From positions 17,594,717 through 17,658,716 of the forward strand of contig OY727098.1 of assembly GCA_963402885.1 (NCBI GenBank): DNA of 64,000 bases, read 5' to 3'. This document shows, piece by piece, positions 13,601 to 28,600 of this stretch (its first letter is position 1; every line of letters starts with the position of its first letter). A model generated the notes under the pieces. That model saw nothing but the letters and a program-made list of their open reading frames with translations, did not search any database and was not told where the DNA came from. This DNA comes from Antedon bifida. Lineage: Eukaryota > Echinodermata > Crinoidea > Comatulida > Antedonidae. The translations under genes were made by a program, and so were the position numbers.

Positions 13601-16600
13601 TGAAAATGAAAATGAACTCAATATTAAATAATGTCCTTCGGTCATTAAATGTAATGTTATAGAAAAAAATACATTTTACATTATGACAAAAAGGGTAAAA
13701 CAAAACTGCCTGGTGTAAACATTTTCAAACATGCCTTTTCTATATGTCTCATTACAAATTATGCTGGAGTAGCTATATATATGCATGTTGACAATCACAA
13801 GCATAGTACCTGTTAGCTACAATATGTTTTGAATCATCTATATATCTTCTATAAATTTACTTGTAATTGGCATTCAAATGATAGATAAATTGGCATCTAT
13901 AAGCCTTGTTGTTGTCTTAATGATGATAGCAATGTGTCATTACCAAGTATCATCGTTTCCCCATCTAATCTCAAATATTCTCCTTCAGTAGTTTATGTCT
14001 GCATTTAAAGTGTACAACATAAATTTAATAAGTGGAATGGATACTTGGTTTTAATAACAACATTATTACAGTTGGAATTAAGCAAGATGTGGTAAATCTT
14101 TCTACACAGAATGTGTGACGTAGTATGCCTATTTTACCCATACGTCTACGGAGGTTGCCCAAACTGCCTATTGAATACACAGCTGCAAATGTTGTGACAC
14201 GGATATGTATGAGTCGAGTGGTAGAACAAGTCTTCTCGGATAAGGACTGGACTGGAGTTCAAGTGTACACATCTGGCTCATGTGCATGTTAAAGAACCCA
14301 GTACATCTTCCAGAAGAGTAGGGGGTTACCCTGGTGTACTGGTCCATATAGCCACTGTTGTTGTGGACAGACAAACGGGTGCCGTTTGGTGTGGTGGCAG
14401 CACTCGACACGAAGGGAACCTTAGGGGAGTAGAAAGTTGTGGTATGTGTCATCCACACCTGTGTGCAATTCAGCCCAGTAGGCTGCAAGTCACAGGTTAA
14501 TCCCTCATTTACATTTACATATTTAAAACCAAATCTAAATTTATAATCACACAATCAAACAAAATCTATTTTTTAAATTTGGTACACATAAAGAATACAC
14601 AACAATACTCTGGAAACAAAACGGAATAAATTAGCTTTCGCGTTACTGATTTCCACAACATGGTGAGGCAAGAGAAAAGATGAGACCAATAACGCGCTGA
14701 ATAATCATTTTTCTTTTAAAAAACCCTACAGACTTGAAATAGTAGACATATTTAATGAGCGGAAAATAAGCGATTGATTGGGACAGCTTTTAGTTAAAGA
14801 GAGAATATTATGACGAAATCTGCAGGGAGGTCAAGGTAGAAAAAGGCAATTAAAATGCTAAATAGATAAGAGGTGATTAGATAGGTAATACGTTCATGGA
14901 ACTAGCATAGTCTTGCATGCGTTATGGCTTAAAGCATTGATTTACAACCAGTTGTAATTACGATATTAACAGCAAAATTGAGAATATGGATGTGGAAAGT
15001 TGATGATGATCTGATGATTATGATTAGATTATGATAAGATTAGATAGGAAAGAAGAAGAAAAAAGCTGATTTGATGACAATAGAAGTGATAACGTTATTA
15101 TTATTATTGATAATGATAATAATAATAGTATGGTGTGATTATGATAATAATAATATCCTGGATTTATATAGCGCCTAATGTTGTGAAACCTCTAAGCGCT
15201 GTACATAAATTAATATGAAAAAAGGGAAATCCAACCATGCCAAAAAAAAAACACACAAAAAAAAAAAAAAAAAAAAAAAAAACCCAAACCGCATTAAGGG
15301 GATACGCCTTCGTCGCTAACTAGGGATCGGTCTAATTGAACCCCGGTCAGGCACCAGTTGTGTCTCGGTCATCCCAGACTCAGGCGCCTCCTGCCCTACA
15401 AAAATAGATCTAAAACAATCTAGGTGGCATGAAAAAGGAGAAAAAAAGGAGATTAAAATGCTTTAAGAAACAAATAAGTCTTAAGAAGCCTCCTAAAAAC
15501 AGCCACTGACTGTGCATCTTTAATGTAGTTTGGAAGAGAATTCCAAAGCATAGGAGCTGCATAAGATAAAGCACGGTGACCGTATGAGATGGTCTTCACT
15601 TTACCACGAACAAGACAATTCTGAGATTTGGAACGAAGATTGCGACATGAGGATTGTGGAGTGAGAACATTGTCGATGTACCTCGGTGCAAGGCCATGAA
15701 GAGATGATAAATGCAGATTACACAGTAAGGAGAATCCTGTTAAATGTTGATCTAAAAAGATGATGATTTTGTATTTGTACGATTTGAATCCGTACCCGAT
15801 TCAGGTAGATAGATTTTAGATTTTCTTTTTACCAATCAACAGTGAGCATGAATGACCTCACTTGACAAATGATAAACAAATTCGTGCTCAATGTGAAAGC
15901 ACGCTTAACACTCACAATACGCGATTTGAAAGCAGTTTGAACAATATTATAAGCATACAAATTGAATTTTCAATCAAATTAACTATTTAAGGTAGACTAA
16001 ATAGGAAGTACTTAGTATCAATAATCATGGATCAAATAGTCTTAATAGTTTAATAGTGAAATCACATAATTTGTTATCATAATAAATGTAATCCATGTTC
16101 TGGAATATCGAAAAGTCCCAACCACTTACCTGTGAGATCATAACCAAAAAGTTTATGATAATTGGTGGATTATACTAATAATGGAATTTCCGGAAAGTCA
16201 TAAATCAAAAATTCCCTACCACTTACCTGTGAGATCATAATCATTTGTTATTGATACAACTATGAATAATTCTTTCCATAACTTCCGAAAGTCATGGAAG
16301 AAAAAAAATCCCTAGCATTTCAGGGCTAAAATTTTCACTAGCAAACATTATAAACTAGCTAATGTTTGGTGTTTAATAGTTAATTTTTAATCTAGCAAAC
16401 GTACCTGAGGTTTGATCTGCCAATTTCTGTAAATTCAACTTATCCTAAAAAAGCTTCTAGGTAGGTTGCTCAAATTTTTTTAGTGGATAAAAAAGGTAAA
16501 TTTCAAGCTCTGCATTTACCAGTGAGATCAAAATATGATAATGAAAGGAGAATTTTTTTTGTGTACATTCTGAAAAAGTCACGGATTTGATACCACTGAA

Positions 16601-19600
16601 ATGGCAATTACTTGACAATTGTTGTATAATTCTTACCGTGTGACTTCCGGAAAGGTCATTCCTGTGAAGGATCGTGATAAATATTCAGTGTACATTTCGT
16701 TGCCACAACCATTTAGATAGTCTGTTTGCCACAAGTCATTTGAACCCTGTATTCACACAAGATGGTATGAAAAAGAATATTAAGAGTGTTAAAACCTGAT
16801 TGACGTTCAAAAAAACATTACTGTACATATGCAAATATTTTAGGAGGAGTTCAGACAAGAGTATAATATTAGTAGAAGCTAACAAGTTTTATGCGAATTT
16901 GTGACGTATGTGCTTATTGAAAGTAACAGTATACCTCGCTATCTGATAATCTACTACTTGGAGTGCAGCGGTATAGTATTTGAATAATTACCTGTCGTTG
17001 ATATCAACACTTCTCATGATACCTACTTCCTAGTTCACACGCTAAATTCACCACTGTCTTTAGCTAAGATACCATTAATACTCATATCTGAACACCTCCT
17101 TACTGACATTAGAACAATATTATTTCTAAAACTATTAATATTTTTATTGTTTTTGGTATGTGAATATATATGAAGATATATTTTAGAAGTCAAAATAACA
17201 TTAAGTTTGCTATTGAATTACTGAAATTTGTTGTATCTGTTAAAATACATGGTAATTATGTTAATAATAATTAGTTCATAAATAGGTTGGTTTATGAAGT
17301 TCATATTGGTAAATATTGTTTGTGATTTATATATAGCATTTTAATTACAAATTGTTTAAAATGCTTTATTTTGCTATTAATTCATTTTCTTACCTGTTTC
17401 ATTACCATAAAACAATAATTAAAATCATAAATATGTATAAAAATGAAATCATAAAAGCAAAGATAAAAATTTATTTAAATTGGCAATGTGATGATTTTGA
17501 TAATTGTTTAAAAATGTGTATTTTTTATGAATGTTATGGTCATTATATAAATCTTTATGATTTTTAAGAAAAGTTATAAAATAAAATTATATGTATAATG
17601 TTATGTCCAATGTATTTATGATTATTAAATATGGCAAATATAATGCATTCTGATACACAAAATTTAACCAAGCAAATATAAATAAAACTGATTAAAATCT
17701 AATTTTCTTTTAAAATCATGTCATGTAAAAATTCATAGACTGAAAATAAAATGCAAAAAAATATGATTTTTGACAAATTCCGTCACCACACATCATTCTA
17801 AAAAATGATTCCTCAAAATAATAAAAACAAAATTTATTAAGACAGCTGGTATCTACAACAACTAAAATAACCAACACAATGGAATATCAATGGTTGAGAT
17901 GTGCTTCGTAAACTAATTTGATCCATTTTTCACTGGTATAAAAACAACACTTTTATTATTTTTACTCAAGGGCTACAAATAGGGGGATACATGGCCTTCG
18001 CTTTATGACTGAAATAAGGCTGTTCTGTTGTGCTGTTGTGGAGGGTATAACGCTGAAATAGTGCCTGTAAAATCACACAACACTGGTGGATAAAAACATT
18101 TTGAATGGGAGTAGGATAATGCGGGAAGAAGCATGCATAAATGCAACAACAAAAATGTATTTAAAATACCAACAAGAGAAACATTTTTAATGTACTACAT
18201 AGTTGTTTGTTTGGTTGATAATTATTCTTTAACATTACATTATAATTAATGATTTACATGGGTTTTTACTTTACACTTCTTCGATCATGCAACATTATTC
18301 CGGAAGAGCAACAATCAATACGAATACCTGATGATGATGGCCTAACACAAACTTAAGATAGTGTTTTGCAATGTACCTCATTATATCTCTATTAGTATTT
18401 TATTAATAGCATACTGCATATATAAATTTATACTTTGTTAAAAAGAATATGACTAAGATGCATTTGTAACTATGACTATTATACCATCTGTAATATTCAA
18501 ATTATATCCAATTTATATGAAAATATTTGCTTTATCTAATATGCAAATTTACAAATGAGAACATCAGTTTGACATTGAAAGTATAATATATGCTGAATTT
18601 TAAAGGTAATTTTGTCTAATTTGCATATTGTCTAATTTGCATATTATCTAATGTGCATATTAGGAAAGATCATCAGGTATTCGTAATATGTTAATTAACT
18701 CTTCCAACTACTGCTGACCAATGGCTGCAAACTAGGTGTTAGTATATATACATTTAAATATAAAGAAGTACTGGAGCACTGCAGGTGTCAAGACTTACAA
18801 CTAATTGCATGTCTTTAAAATCCGAATCACAAGCACCGTCACTTTTATTGGGCTGAGAGAGTAAAATTGAACATTTAAGGCAGTGTTGTAGTAGCAGTAG
18901 CGGTAGTAGTAGTATTAAATGCAAATATATACAATAATAAATAACGCATACAAGTTTTTAATACAAGAAAATCTTTCTTTATAATGTTAATAAAAATATT
19001 AAATCTTTAAATTATAACCATGAACTTTATTAACACTATAGTTGGGTTAAATATGAGATTTTTTTGTTTTGTTTTTAATTTTTAAATTAAAATTTGTTAT
19101 TAATAAGTCGGAATGAGGGAAAAATACCTTGTAAAAAACTAGCAGACCAACATTATAATTAATTTTTTTGTTTTTAATTTCGTAATATTAAAATATAAAT
19201 GTTTCTAATTTTAAAAATAAATAATTTAAAGGTGGGAAAAAATATGGGGACAAGAAAAATATTGGATTTTATTTATATCATACAACGGTAAACCTGAAAT
19301 ATAAAGTTGACGCAAAATTATAATATTCCTCCAACATTAATTATGTGTAAAAATACCTTACTGAAAAAGAACCAAATACACTTAACCAGAAGTGACTCGT
19401 TTTTATACCACTTGACATTTTAATCAAGTCACATTGAGACACATTGAAAACTCTATAGCACTAAAATTGTCAGTGTCTGTTAAACTATGGATTCTGAACT
19501 GTAGTTTGCACAAAATGACATTCATTAAAAGTGACGCAGTGAAATAGTTGCAAATCTGGAATGCACCAGAATTCCAAATCAATAATTTCTTAACAAAAAC

Positions 19601-22600
19601 GTATCTGCGTTCTTTCAACAGCGTAACCAATCACCACTCGGGAAAATATGTTATATGGATTTATTAAATAAGTTTTAATATCCGTATACCCAAAGCTGAA
19701 GCAAACCACAACCTCATAATTATAAATATAAAATACATTTTGTAACAAATATTTATTATGAATATTAGGTATTAGTACGTTTATGTTACATTACTATATA
19801 ATATAAGCATTTGAAATATATTTTAAAATATATTATTTTATGTTAAATTGTGCATACTGTGTGTTTAAGTTGTCTGAAGTATATACAAATTTTATATATT
19901 TCTTTTAAATAAATATATTATTTTCTTATTTAGTCTTTATTATGTTAAATGACATTTATTTTAATATTAATAATAAACATAAACTTCCACCTGAAGCATT
20001 AAGACAGTGTAAAAATCTATAGCAGTTACTTCAGTAAATGTATAGTTTACTGCAGAAACATAATTCTGTGTATGTCTGACTAAAAAGACAAATCATAAAA
20101 TGTTGGACATTTTATAATGTAGATTGACTTATATGCAAGTAATGGTACATATAAAGACTACTGGAGTATATACCATACGTTTACTGCAGTAACTGCCGCA
20201 GATGAAGCCACAGGCTAAACAAACATTTGAAAGAAGGACTATCAAACCTTGTTATCTGGACTTTCCTATTTAAAAGGTTATGGTTAAAGGAAAGAAAGAA
20301 AAGAGAAGAAACACAACAAAAATTAAATAATAGAAATAGGGGAATACATCCACAAACAAATGGAAATGGGCTGGTTCTATGGGTAACAACAAAACATAAC
20401 ATTATTTAATATTTTAAGTTATTTATTGTATCTTTATCTAACCTAATTCATGCTACGATCCACAATGGTAGTGGTGTTTTTAAAGGAATTTACATTAATT
20501 AGTATTACTATTAATTAATTGTCTTAAAAAAGAGGGTGAGGTTGTGAATGTCTGTAGTACACATACATTATGCTAAATCTTAACTTTTAACAACATTCTG
20601 AGGAACTGTTAAAGAGCTAAGAGCAGCTTAATGAACAAAAGTTTTAAATGCAATTGGTACATCATATTGTTAGGGAATGATAAAAGCCATACAATATATA
20701 GATGCTATGCCATGCAAGGAATAAATATGTAGTGCCTCCATGGTGTCATTTAAAATTCTTATTTTTTTATTCTTGCTAAAATTATAATTGATACCCAGCA
20801 TCATAATATCATCAATATCATCATCACCAACATCGTTATCATCAATATCATTATCATCAATATTATTATCATATCATCAATATCATTAAAATCAATATCA
20901 TTATCACCCACATCATTATCACCCCCATCATTATCATCAATATCATTAGCTGGATAATTATCATCCATATCATTATCTTCACATCAAATATTATCAATAT
21001 CGTTATCATCAATATCATTATTAGCTGTATCATTATCATCAATCTCATTAGCTGCATCATTATCATTAATATCATTATCCCCACATCAAATATTTATCAA
21101 TATTAATCACCACTATCATTATCACCAATATCATTATCAAATATTATCAATATTATCTGATCATCAGCATCATTATCACCCACATAATTTTTAGCATCAA
21201 TATTATTATCATCATCTAACCAACTAACCATTATTTTTTCAATATGCCATTTAGTGTTTTAATATTTATGCTTCCTTTTTATGCAGAATTATTTCATGCT
21301 CATTTTTTCACATGATATCCCAACAATTATGTACAGGGAAAATTTACTTTCACAAAAAGCCGAATAAACAATTCCTATTATTTTGAGACTTTGTTTTGCC
21401 GTAGCTTTACACACAAAAAACACATAATGAAGAGAGAAGATGATGGAGATAAAACAAAAACATAACGCTGTTGTACATTATATGTTTATATCGTCAAAAC
21501 AAATGCAGATTCTGACTAGCAGTAGAATAAGAAACAGCATAGAGTTCAACTATGCTGTAGATGTGAATGTAAAATCCTTCACACAACTGTTTATTCGCTT
21601 GTCAAGTCAATTTAACTAAATCACTATGAAGCTATATTTGTTACAGTTAATGTCAGTCATGAAATGAATATAAAATGCTTTGTGGAATATTAATGGGGAA
21701 TTTTTAAAACTATAAAGCATTTTTTATTTTTGCAGCCTTGGAACTGGCAATTCTAGATTAATTCTAACTAATCAAGTAGAATTCTATTTACTAAACTATT
21801 AATTACTATTTGTGTTTTATTAAATAATGCACTTCAACCTGATTAATCTACATTATTATATTAATATTATTATATTATATTATTATTTCTATCATTATTA
21901 ATTTTCAAACCAGTGTTCACCCAGTAAATAAATTCTATATTCTTCTTCATATTTAAAAAATAAAAATGTGTATAATTTATTTTGTTATTTTTTGTGAATC
22001 ATAGACTGATAATATGAGCCTATAATACACTATATACCAAAGTGCTTAATTTTAATACATTTTTCCTGGTGAAAAACTGGGAAAGAACACTGTAAAATAT
22101 TATTATTACTATATTAATTCACTCATTCATGCTGAGCATGCATCTGTACCTTACAACAAATTTCATGTGATGGGCCTTTAGGGTGTTTGTAACAATTGTG
22201 ATGTATTTCGTTCAGCATCTGTCGTTGATGAGATTAGAGGAAGAAAGAAGCTAAAATAAAATACGACATTTTAAAAAGAAACAAGAAAACAACAATGACA
22301 ATAGAACAAAACAAGAAAACAATTATGAAAAATTCAACAAAAAACAGTAACAATATAAATTAATGTACATTTCTTGGCATTAAAACATTTTGAAAATTAT
22401 TTAGATACCTTAAAAACCTTGAAAAAAAGCCCCCATGGCTTGTTTTTTTTTTTTCGAAAAGAAGCCCATCTCGAAAAGAAGCTGGTTTGAAAAGGTAATC
22501 TCAAAAAGAAGTAATCTCAAAATCTTTTCAAGATAGTATAGACTTTTTGAAATAGACTGTATGAATGTCAAAAGAATAGAAGGTCTATCACCTGTTTATC

Positions 22601-25600
22601 ATGTTACACATTTGCAGAAAGTGTCTAAAAAATCATATTATTGTAGTAGCAATTTTAAAAAATGTGCATTCATTTGAATAAGAGGCTGCCCATTTTAGCT
22701 TACAAAAAATCTTGAAAAGAAGCCCATCTCGAAAAGAAGCTCATCTCGAAAAGAAGCTCATACTAGAGTCTTAAAAAAGACAAGGTTTTACGGTAGATTT
22801 ATAATGCATTTAATTTAGTCTAAGAAAAATGTTAACACACTGTCTCAGTTACTCCTCAACACCCACTTTTCCCTCCACAACCAAATGCGTGAATTGATCT
22901 GGTGTGAAACTAAATTCAACATTTACCCTCAGATGGCCTAACAGATTCAGCAGTAAAACGCATAAGCCTATCTAATGGCTAATTGATTACAACTAATTAA
23001 TTCATCAGAAGATCTAATGAATACTGTCAAACAATCAACCAGTGCCAATTCTAAAGGCATATTTCAACCTTGAAGTCTATACCTTGCTTGAAAATGACTT
23101 TACTAGCTCATATATAAGCCCACTGAACACAATGGGCTTATCTTCACCAGTGCTATAGTATATATTTAGATTGCAATTATTTTTTGTTACTTAGAAAATA
23201 GTTAATTGAGGATATCTATATTTCTATCTAGTCCTTACATTCAGCAAAAAAAAATGTTAGACAAAAATATATTTTTGTAAAATTGTTACAGTAATGTACA
23301 TGAATATACTAAAAGCTTTAACCCAACATAAATTCTTACACACAAATGACTACCGGTTTATGTAAATACCTACACGTTTATTCTAAATTTTCGATGAACA
23401 ATGAATTTAAAATATGCTTTTAATTTAAAATGTATTCCTTTTAATTAAGCCACATGCCCACATCTCACTGACAGACATAAAATTCTATATTATAATGTTG
23501 TGTAAACAAAATTCCTTCACAAATTATCATCCCACTCCGTCCGCATTTATCAAAAATGTTTCATCCTCCCTTTCTCATTCTAATTTCAAATACACTATCA
23601 TATTTTCAAAATACATCTATTATATATCAGGAAGAGTTTACTTCCACCATCAAGAATCGCAAACCCTTCACTTGAGTCAAACAACCAAAATGACATGTAT
23701 TTATATACTCTCTTGCATCATTGCCACACACTCTATCTCTGTATATCTATGTCGACGTGAATAGCTTATGACAATATTGACTCAAGAAATATTGATATAT
23801 CTTTGTCTAGCTAGAGAAGTCATACTTTTTATTTCTATGAAAGCTACTTAGAAATTCATCTTGTCACATGTTAACATTTGTTATGTAGGGGCCTAAAATG
23901 GATGATACACTGTCAAGTAGTTGTTGCAACAATAAATATACAAATCTAGTTTTAAAAACATGAGGTAATTATGTATTACAAATACAAGCATTTTCAAATT
24001 AAAAACATTTGTAGTTTATGAAAGAATAACATACAAATCCACTAAAAACATCACTGTATTATGAATACCATCCATTTTCAAATTATTAATCAAATTCTCT
24101 AAATCAAAATTATTTTTTGTAAAATGATTATATGAGATTATTAATGAAATATTAAATCACTCATCTTTAATAAATAAATAAATAAAATACTACTTTTCCT
24201 CAAATTAGTTTTAATTAATACTTGAATAAATTAAAAACAACACAATTAATCATAATTATAAAGTATTATTTAATCATTATATAGAAAAATGGATTAGATA
24301 AAAAAGGATAGAAAAAATGTTGTTGCTAAAAAAATGCTTTAAATCTAAAGAAATTAAAATAATAGTTAAAGAAAAAACATTTAGATTTTCCTACATAACA
24401 CTTGTATATAATTGACTTAATTAAAATAGGGTTTAAATTTCACACAACAACAAAAGATATGGCCCTAAATACTAACCACTTTTTGTTAAAGATTTGAAGC
24501 TTAGATTTCAATTTTCAGGGAGTTATTTTTTTCAGAGTTCAGAATATAGTATATTTATCAAACTGATATGAACAGAAATCAAATGTATTCACAAATTGAA
24601 TCGATAAGATTAATAGTAATTTGCTGGGGTCGTTTTAAAACATACATTGTAAAGGTCATCAAGTCAAATGAGAATAGACAAAAACCTTGCATGCTAAATA
24701 TATAGATATTATGAATTCTAGAATTGCTGTTTATCAACCAGAGTATTTATGTTAAGCATGACAGTTTTTTTAAGTAAAAGGAAATAAAATAGGTATAATA
24801 TAATATTTTAGTTAAAAATGTCACAAAATTACACCTCATGAAATAATCAGAATAACCATAGAATATTGTAGAATTCAAGAATTACTTTTATATTTTAATA
24901 AAACAGCATTTATGTAGCATATTCTATGTTCTATGAAGAGAGGATATTTTGAACAGTTAAACAAGATCAAATGGGATGTGTGGTATCATCTATTTTTACT
25001 CATTCAGAAAATGTTAAAACAAATATAAACATTCTCCAAATTAAGATGTCCTATGGCAACATAGAGAAAAAGAAATATAAAATAAATTTCCTTTAATTTA
25101 AATGAAAATTGCATTTTTTTTAAACAGATTAATTCATTTATTAGTTAATTTAATATTTAGTAATAACTGCACTCACTAACTAATTTCTTATAATTTTATG
25201 ATATAAATGATTATATATGGTAAGCGTACTATTTCTAATGATACGCAAAAAAAATGTGATTGACATATTGTTATGTATGAGTTTACATCCTATTGTTAAT
25301 TTTATGCTAAATAATGTATTTTGATTCAAGAAGAATAAGCTTTTTAATTTATATATGTGTGAGCATGCATGGAATAATGGAAGGTTAAAGCAGAAACTGT
25401 AGGAAATGCAGGGAAGGACATATATAAACATTCATATTTTAAAATAGAATCAAGATTAATTTACTTAACATGATTAATTGGGATTACATTGTATTAGTTC
25501 TAATACACCATACAATTTTTTTTTAAATAATATTTTGTTTGTTATATTCATAGGTAGCATCTAGTATTAACATTGCTGGAAATTAAGAATTGTGAAGATA

Positions 25601-28600
25601 AACAACAATCTACAAGAGTGAAAAAATTGCCACAAAAGTCTCCACTTTCGGATCAGTTTTTCTTACAGTAGGAATTCTACACTTTTCAAACTTTATGTGA
25701 CAAAAAATGTGATGTGACCATGTATAGACACGACGGTCTTATATCATTACCATATTTGGGCACATCACTGCCATTTTAGGGCACATCACATATTGTTTTG
25801 TCAAACTAGTTTGGTAGTGTAGACAGTGCTCTATTAAAGGAAAGTGTACCTTTAATAGGGTTTCCACAAAGATGTTCTACTGTACCATAAAACCGAAATG
25901 GCAGGTGTTTGCACATCCAGCAGAAGAGAAACTGTTTGAAGCAACATTTTCACACTGCAGATTGTCTCATTTACTCTTTCACAATGTTATCAACTATATG
26001 AGCAGACTATAAATAGTAGTATATTTTAATTATATACAAATATATATCTTATTGCTTTATGTTATATGTGCCTTCCAATATTACCTTATCACAGGTGTAC
26101 CTTTTCATGAAAAGTGTTAATCTCCAATATTTAAAATAACTTCAAAACCTTACAAACCAAAAAGTAATATTTTGTTATTTTGTTTTTGCTGTTTATGCCT
26201 TTTTATTATTACAGTATTCTCCTTGGTTAGGACAAGAATGTTGTTACTGACAGTTAGTTTACATCCAATAATTATACTGTACAATATGATCTGAACTAGT
26301 GCAGTAATCAGGCCTAATAAAAAGGACAGTGTTGCTTAATATGATGAATTGAATTGGTTCAGATTTTAAAATATATCTTGTTTAACATTTCTCATCTACG
26401 CTTAGTAGGTCTACAGAAAATAACAAAGTAACTACAAAATGACCAACTAGTAACTATTGAACTACAGCCAACTTTCCAACAGGGTGCCTACATCTTGGTC
26501 AATGGAACTGTATTATTATTATTATTTTCCAATCCAAATAGTCTTGAGAACTTTCTTTAGGTCACAATAAAGTGGAGGTTTTAATAATATAATTATTTCA
26601 AAATGAAGATTGGCAATTTTCATGAAACAGTACACCGGTATCAGGAGTATAAAGTTCTATTGACACTTACACAAACTCTGGTCCTGGATCACTCCACATT
26701 CAATGTGTGGCAATATGTGTGCAAAAATTGCAAAAAAACATTTTTGCTCAAACGAGTGCGAGAAAGGGCACGCAGTTAGCAACTAATAAATGACACAGAT
26801 GATCATAATTTCCACGCAGTTTCTGAATGATAAGAGATCTAGCTCACATAATGATGCAAGTGTAAAGTATTCGTAAAATATACATAGCAAATACATGCCA
26901 TTAAATGGCATCCATTTGCCATGCATTGAATTTGGAGAATCGCAAACCAAAATATGTGAAAGTGGCAACCAGACATTAGTATGTGATAATTATCACTGAA
27001 TGAATGAATGAGTGCATTTAGTATTTGTGATATACTATGAAATGGAATATCATACTATACTTTTTCACCATACGTACATAACAAATCTGGCCCATAAAAT
27101 TAGTGGCTGAAACAATCTAAATAGGATCGAAAACCATGGCAACATAACAAATTAATACAAAATGATGCATGCAACTATTGGCACATTCACTAGGGTGTGT
27201 AAAGGGCAAAGGTTGTGACCTAATGTGGGGTCAAAGGGCAAGTGATACAATGATATATCTAAAATCATGCAAGATATGGACCAGTTCATAATTTTTAAGC
27301 CGGGATAAACAAAATTAAAGCCAACATTAAGATTTATAATATTCATCATTTATATTAAAACAAAAATTTAAAAAAAAAACAAACATCAAATATACATTTA
27401 AAAAAAGATATAGATTTGATGTTTAGCTCTGGTAAAGTAGACCTACATTATTGTGTATTTAAGAACTAAAGCCATATGATAAAAAAATCAGTTTTAAAAT
27501 AGACAAAAGCTACATAGACACTGTAAATAAAACATTGAAAAGGTTATTCACATAAACAGATACTACATATTTGTAGATGACTTACATAAATAAAAAAAAC
27601 ATGTATAAAATTAATACAAAGACACAGTTATAAGTGAGTAGTATGTATAAAGGCAAAGGATTGTTTAATATACTGAAATATCAGTTGTATCCTATTAAAT
27701 TCATAGGATTGGCCTTCAAACTAATTTACATCAATAATTGTTTTAACAATTATCAGTTATGTAATTTATATGTAGGGAAAAAATAATATATAAATAGTTA
27801 AATAGTTTTTTATGAAAAATTTCATTACCTCACTGTTTGACCTCATAGCAAATAAATTGGCCATTATCGTGGAGAACCCAGGAGCCAGGCAACTCTGAGC
27901 AATAAAGCCGAGTTTCAGCTCAGCAACACAGATTACATCGTCACCTTGTTGCCAGTTCCAGCTTGGGATATTCAGAAGATAGGCCTACAAGATTTAACAT
28001 TCAAGTTCACATACAAAAAATATTTGAAATAACAATATTTAGTGCTATTTAAAGGATTGCATGGTAAATAAAAAAGTATAGTGAATAGTAAAGTAAGATT
28101 TGCAGTAGGCCATGTGTAGAAGACGGTTGTACATAGCGAAGGAAACTAAATTCTCAACCTTAATTTACTTCCTGGTGTACCGCAAACCTACCTTCTATTA
28201 CATAGCGAGTTATATCATGGTTCTGAACTCAATATATAGTGATTCTTTCAAAATATGGTAGTGATATGACATCATCATGTCCATATATGGGCATATCACA
28301 TTTTTTTGTCACATAAAGTTTGATAGTGTAGACAGAACTTTACATAGTGCGAACCTTGTGCGTGATGGGTACATTACCTTGTTGTGGTACTGCATTAGTT
28401 GAACAATAACCCTGATCCTTGCACAGCAATTTTTGATGGAGATAACACGCATGATGTTAGCTGCATCCTCCGCATCTGAGTCTGTGCAGTATTTATCGCA
28501 AAGAATGATACAAGCATCTGCCTCAGCAAGCTGTTACGTATAATAAACAAAAAAAACTCAGCAGATACATAGTATTTGGTTGTAAAAAAATAAAAGACAA

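Larger units (their letters stand above)
10737..16636 (-). other. Slo1 intron region with SINE and LINE remnants; one short exon expected but not found
   Basis: The RCK1 segment between FPEVT and AVETN needs an exon here of length 2 modulo 3, covering ELCFxKLxLLLx. I could not find it. The region holds a tRNA-like SINE (11052-11270), two LINE 3' remnants (12283-12520, 15140-15740), a SINE/LINE-type remnant (14210-14480) and the exon-derived tandem repeats (16105-16600). Confidence 0.7.
16747..27828 (-). other. Long Slo1 intron (about 11 kb)
   Basis: AT-rich, with a 16-17 bp tandem repeat (18600-18662), an ATCATC microsatellite (20790-21225), AAAAGAAGC repeats (22430-22765) and a family-A MITE (25672-25830). 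Open frames at 17352, 19424, 20181, 23495, 25180, 26783 and 27152 show no family I recognise. Confidence 0.6.
27985..28377 (-). other. Short Slo1 intron built mostly of two MITEs
   Basis: Of 393 nt, about 123 are a family-C fold-back element and about 100 a truncated family-A MITE, whose end lies roughly 36 nt from the upstream exon's donor. Confidence 0.7.

Noticed and set aside
13940-13975. Candidate for the missing RCK1 exon reading ...GETMIL before GTAATG
   Set aside because: The only acceptor giving the needed phase puts a stop codon in frame, and similarity to the family strand is slight.
14168-14554. 128-codon minus-strand frame
   Set aside because: It overlies a retroposon-type repeat read from the plus strand and shows no protein family.
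20869-21084. Open frame of Met, Ile and Leu on the minus strand
   Set aside because: It comes from the ATCATCAATATC microsatellite.
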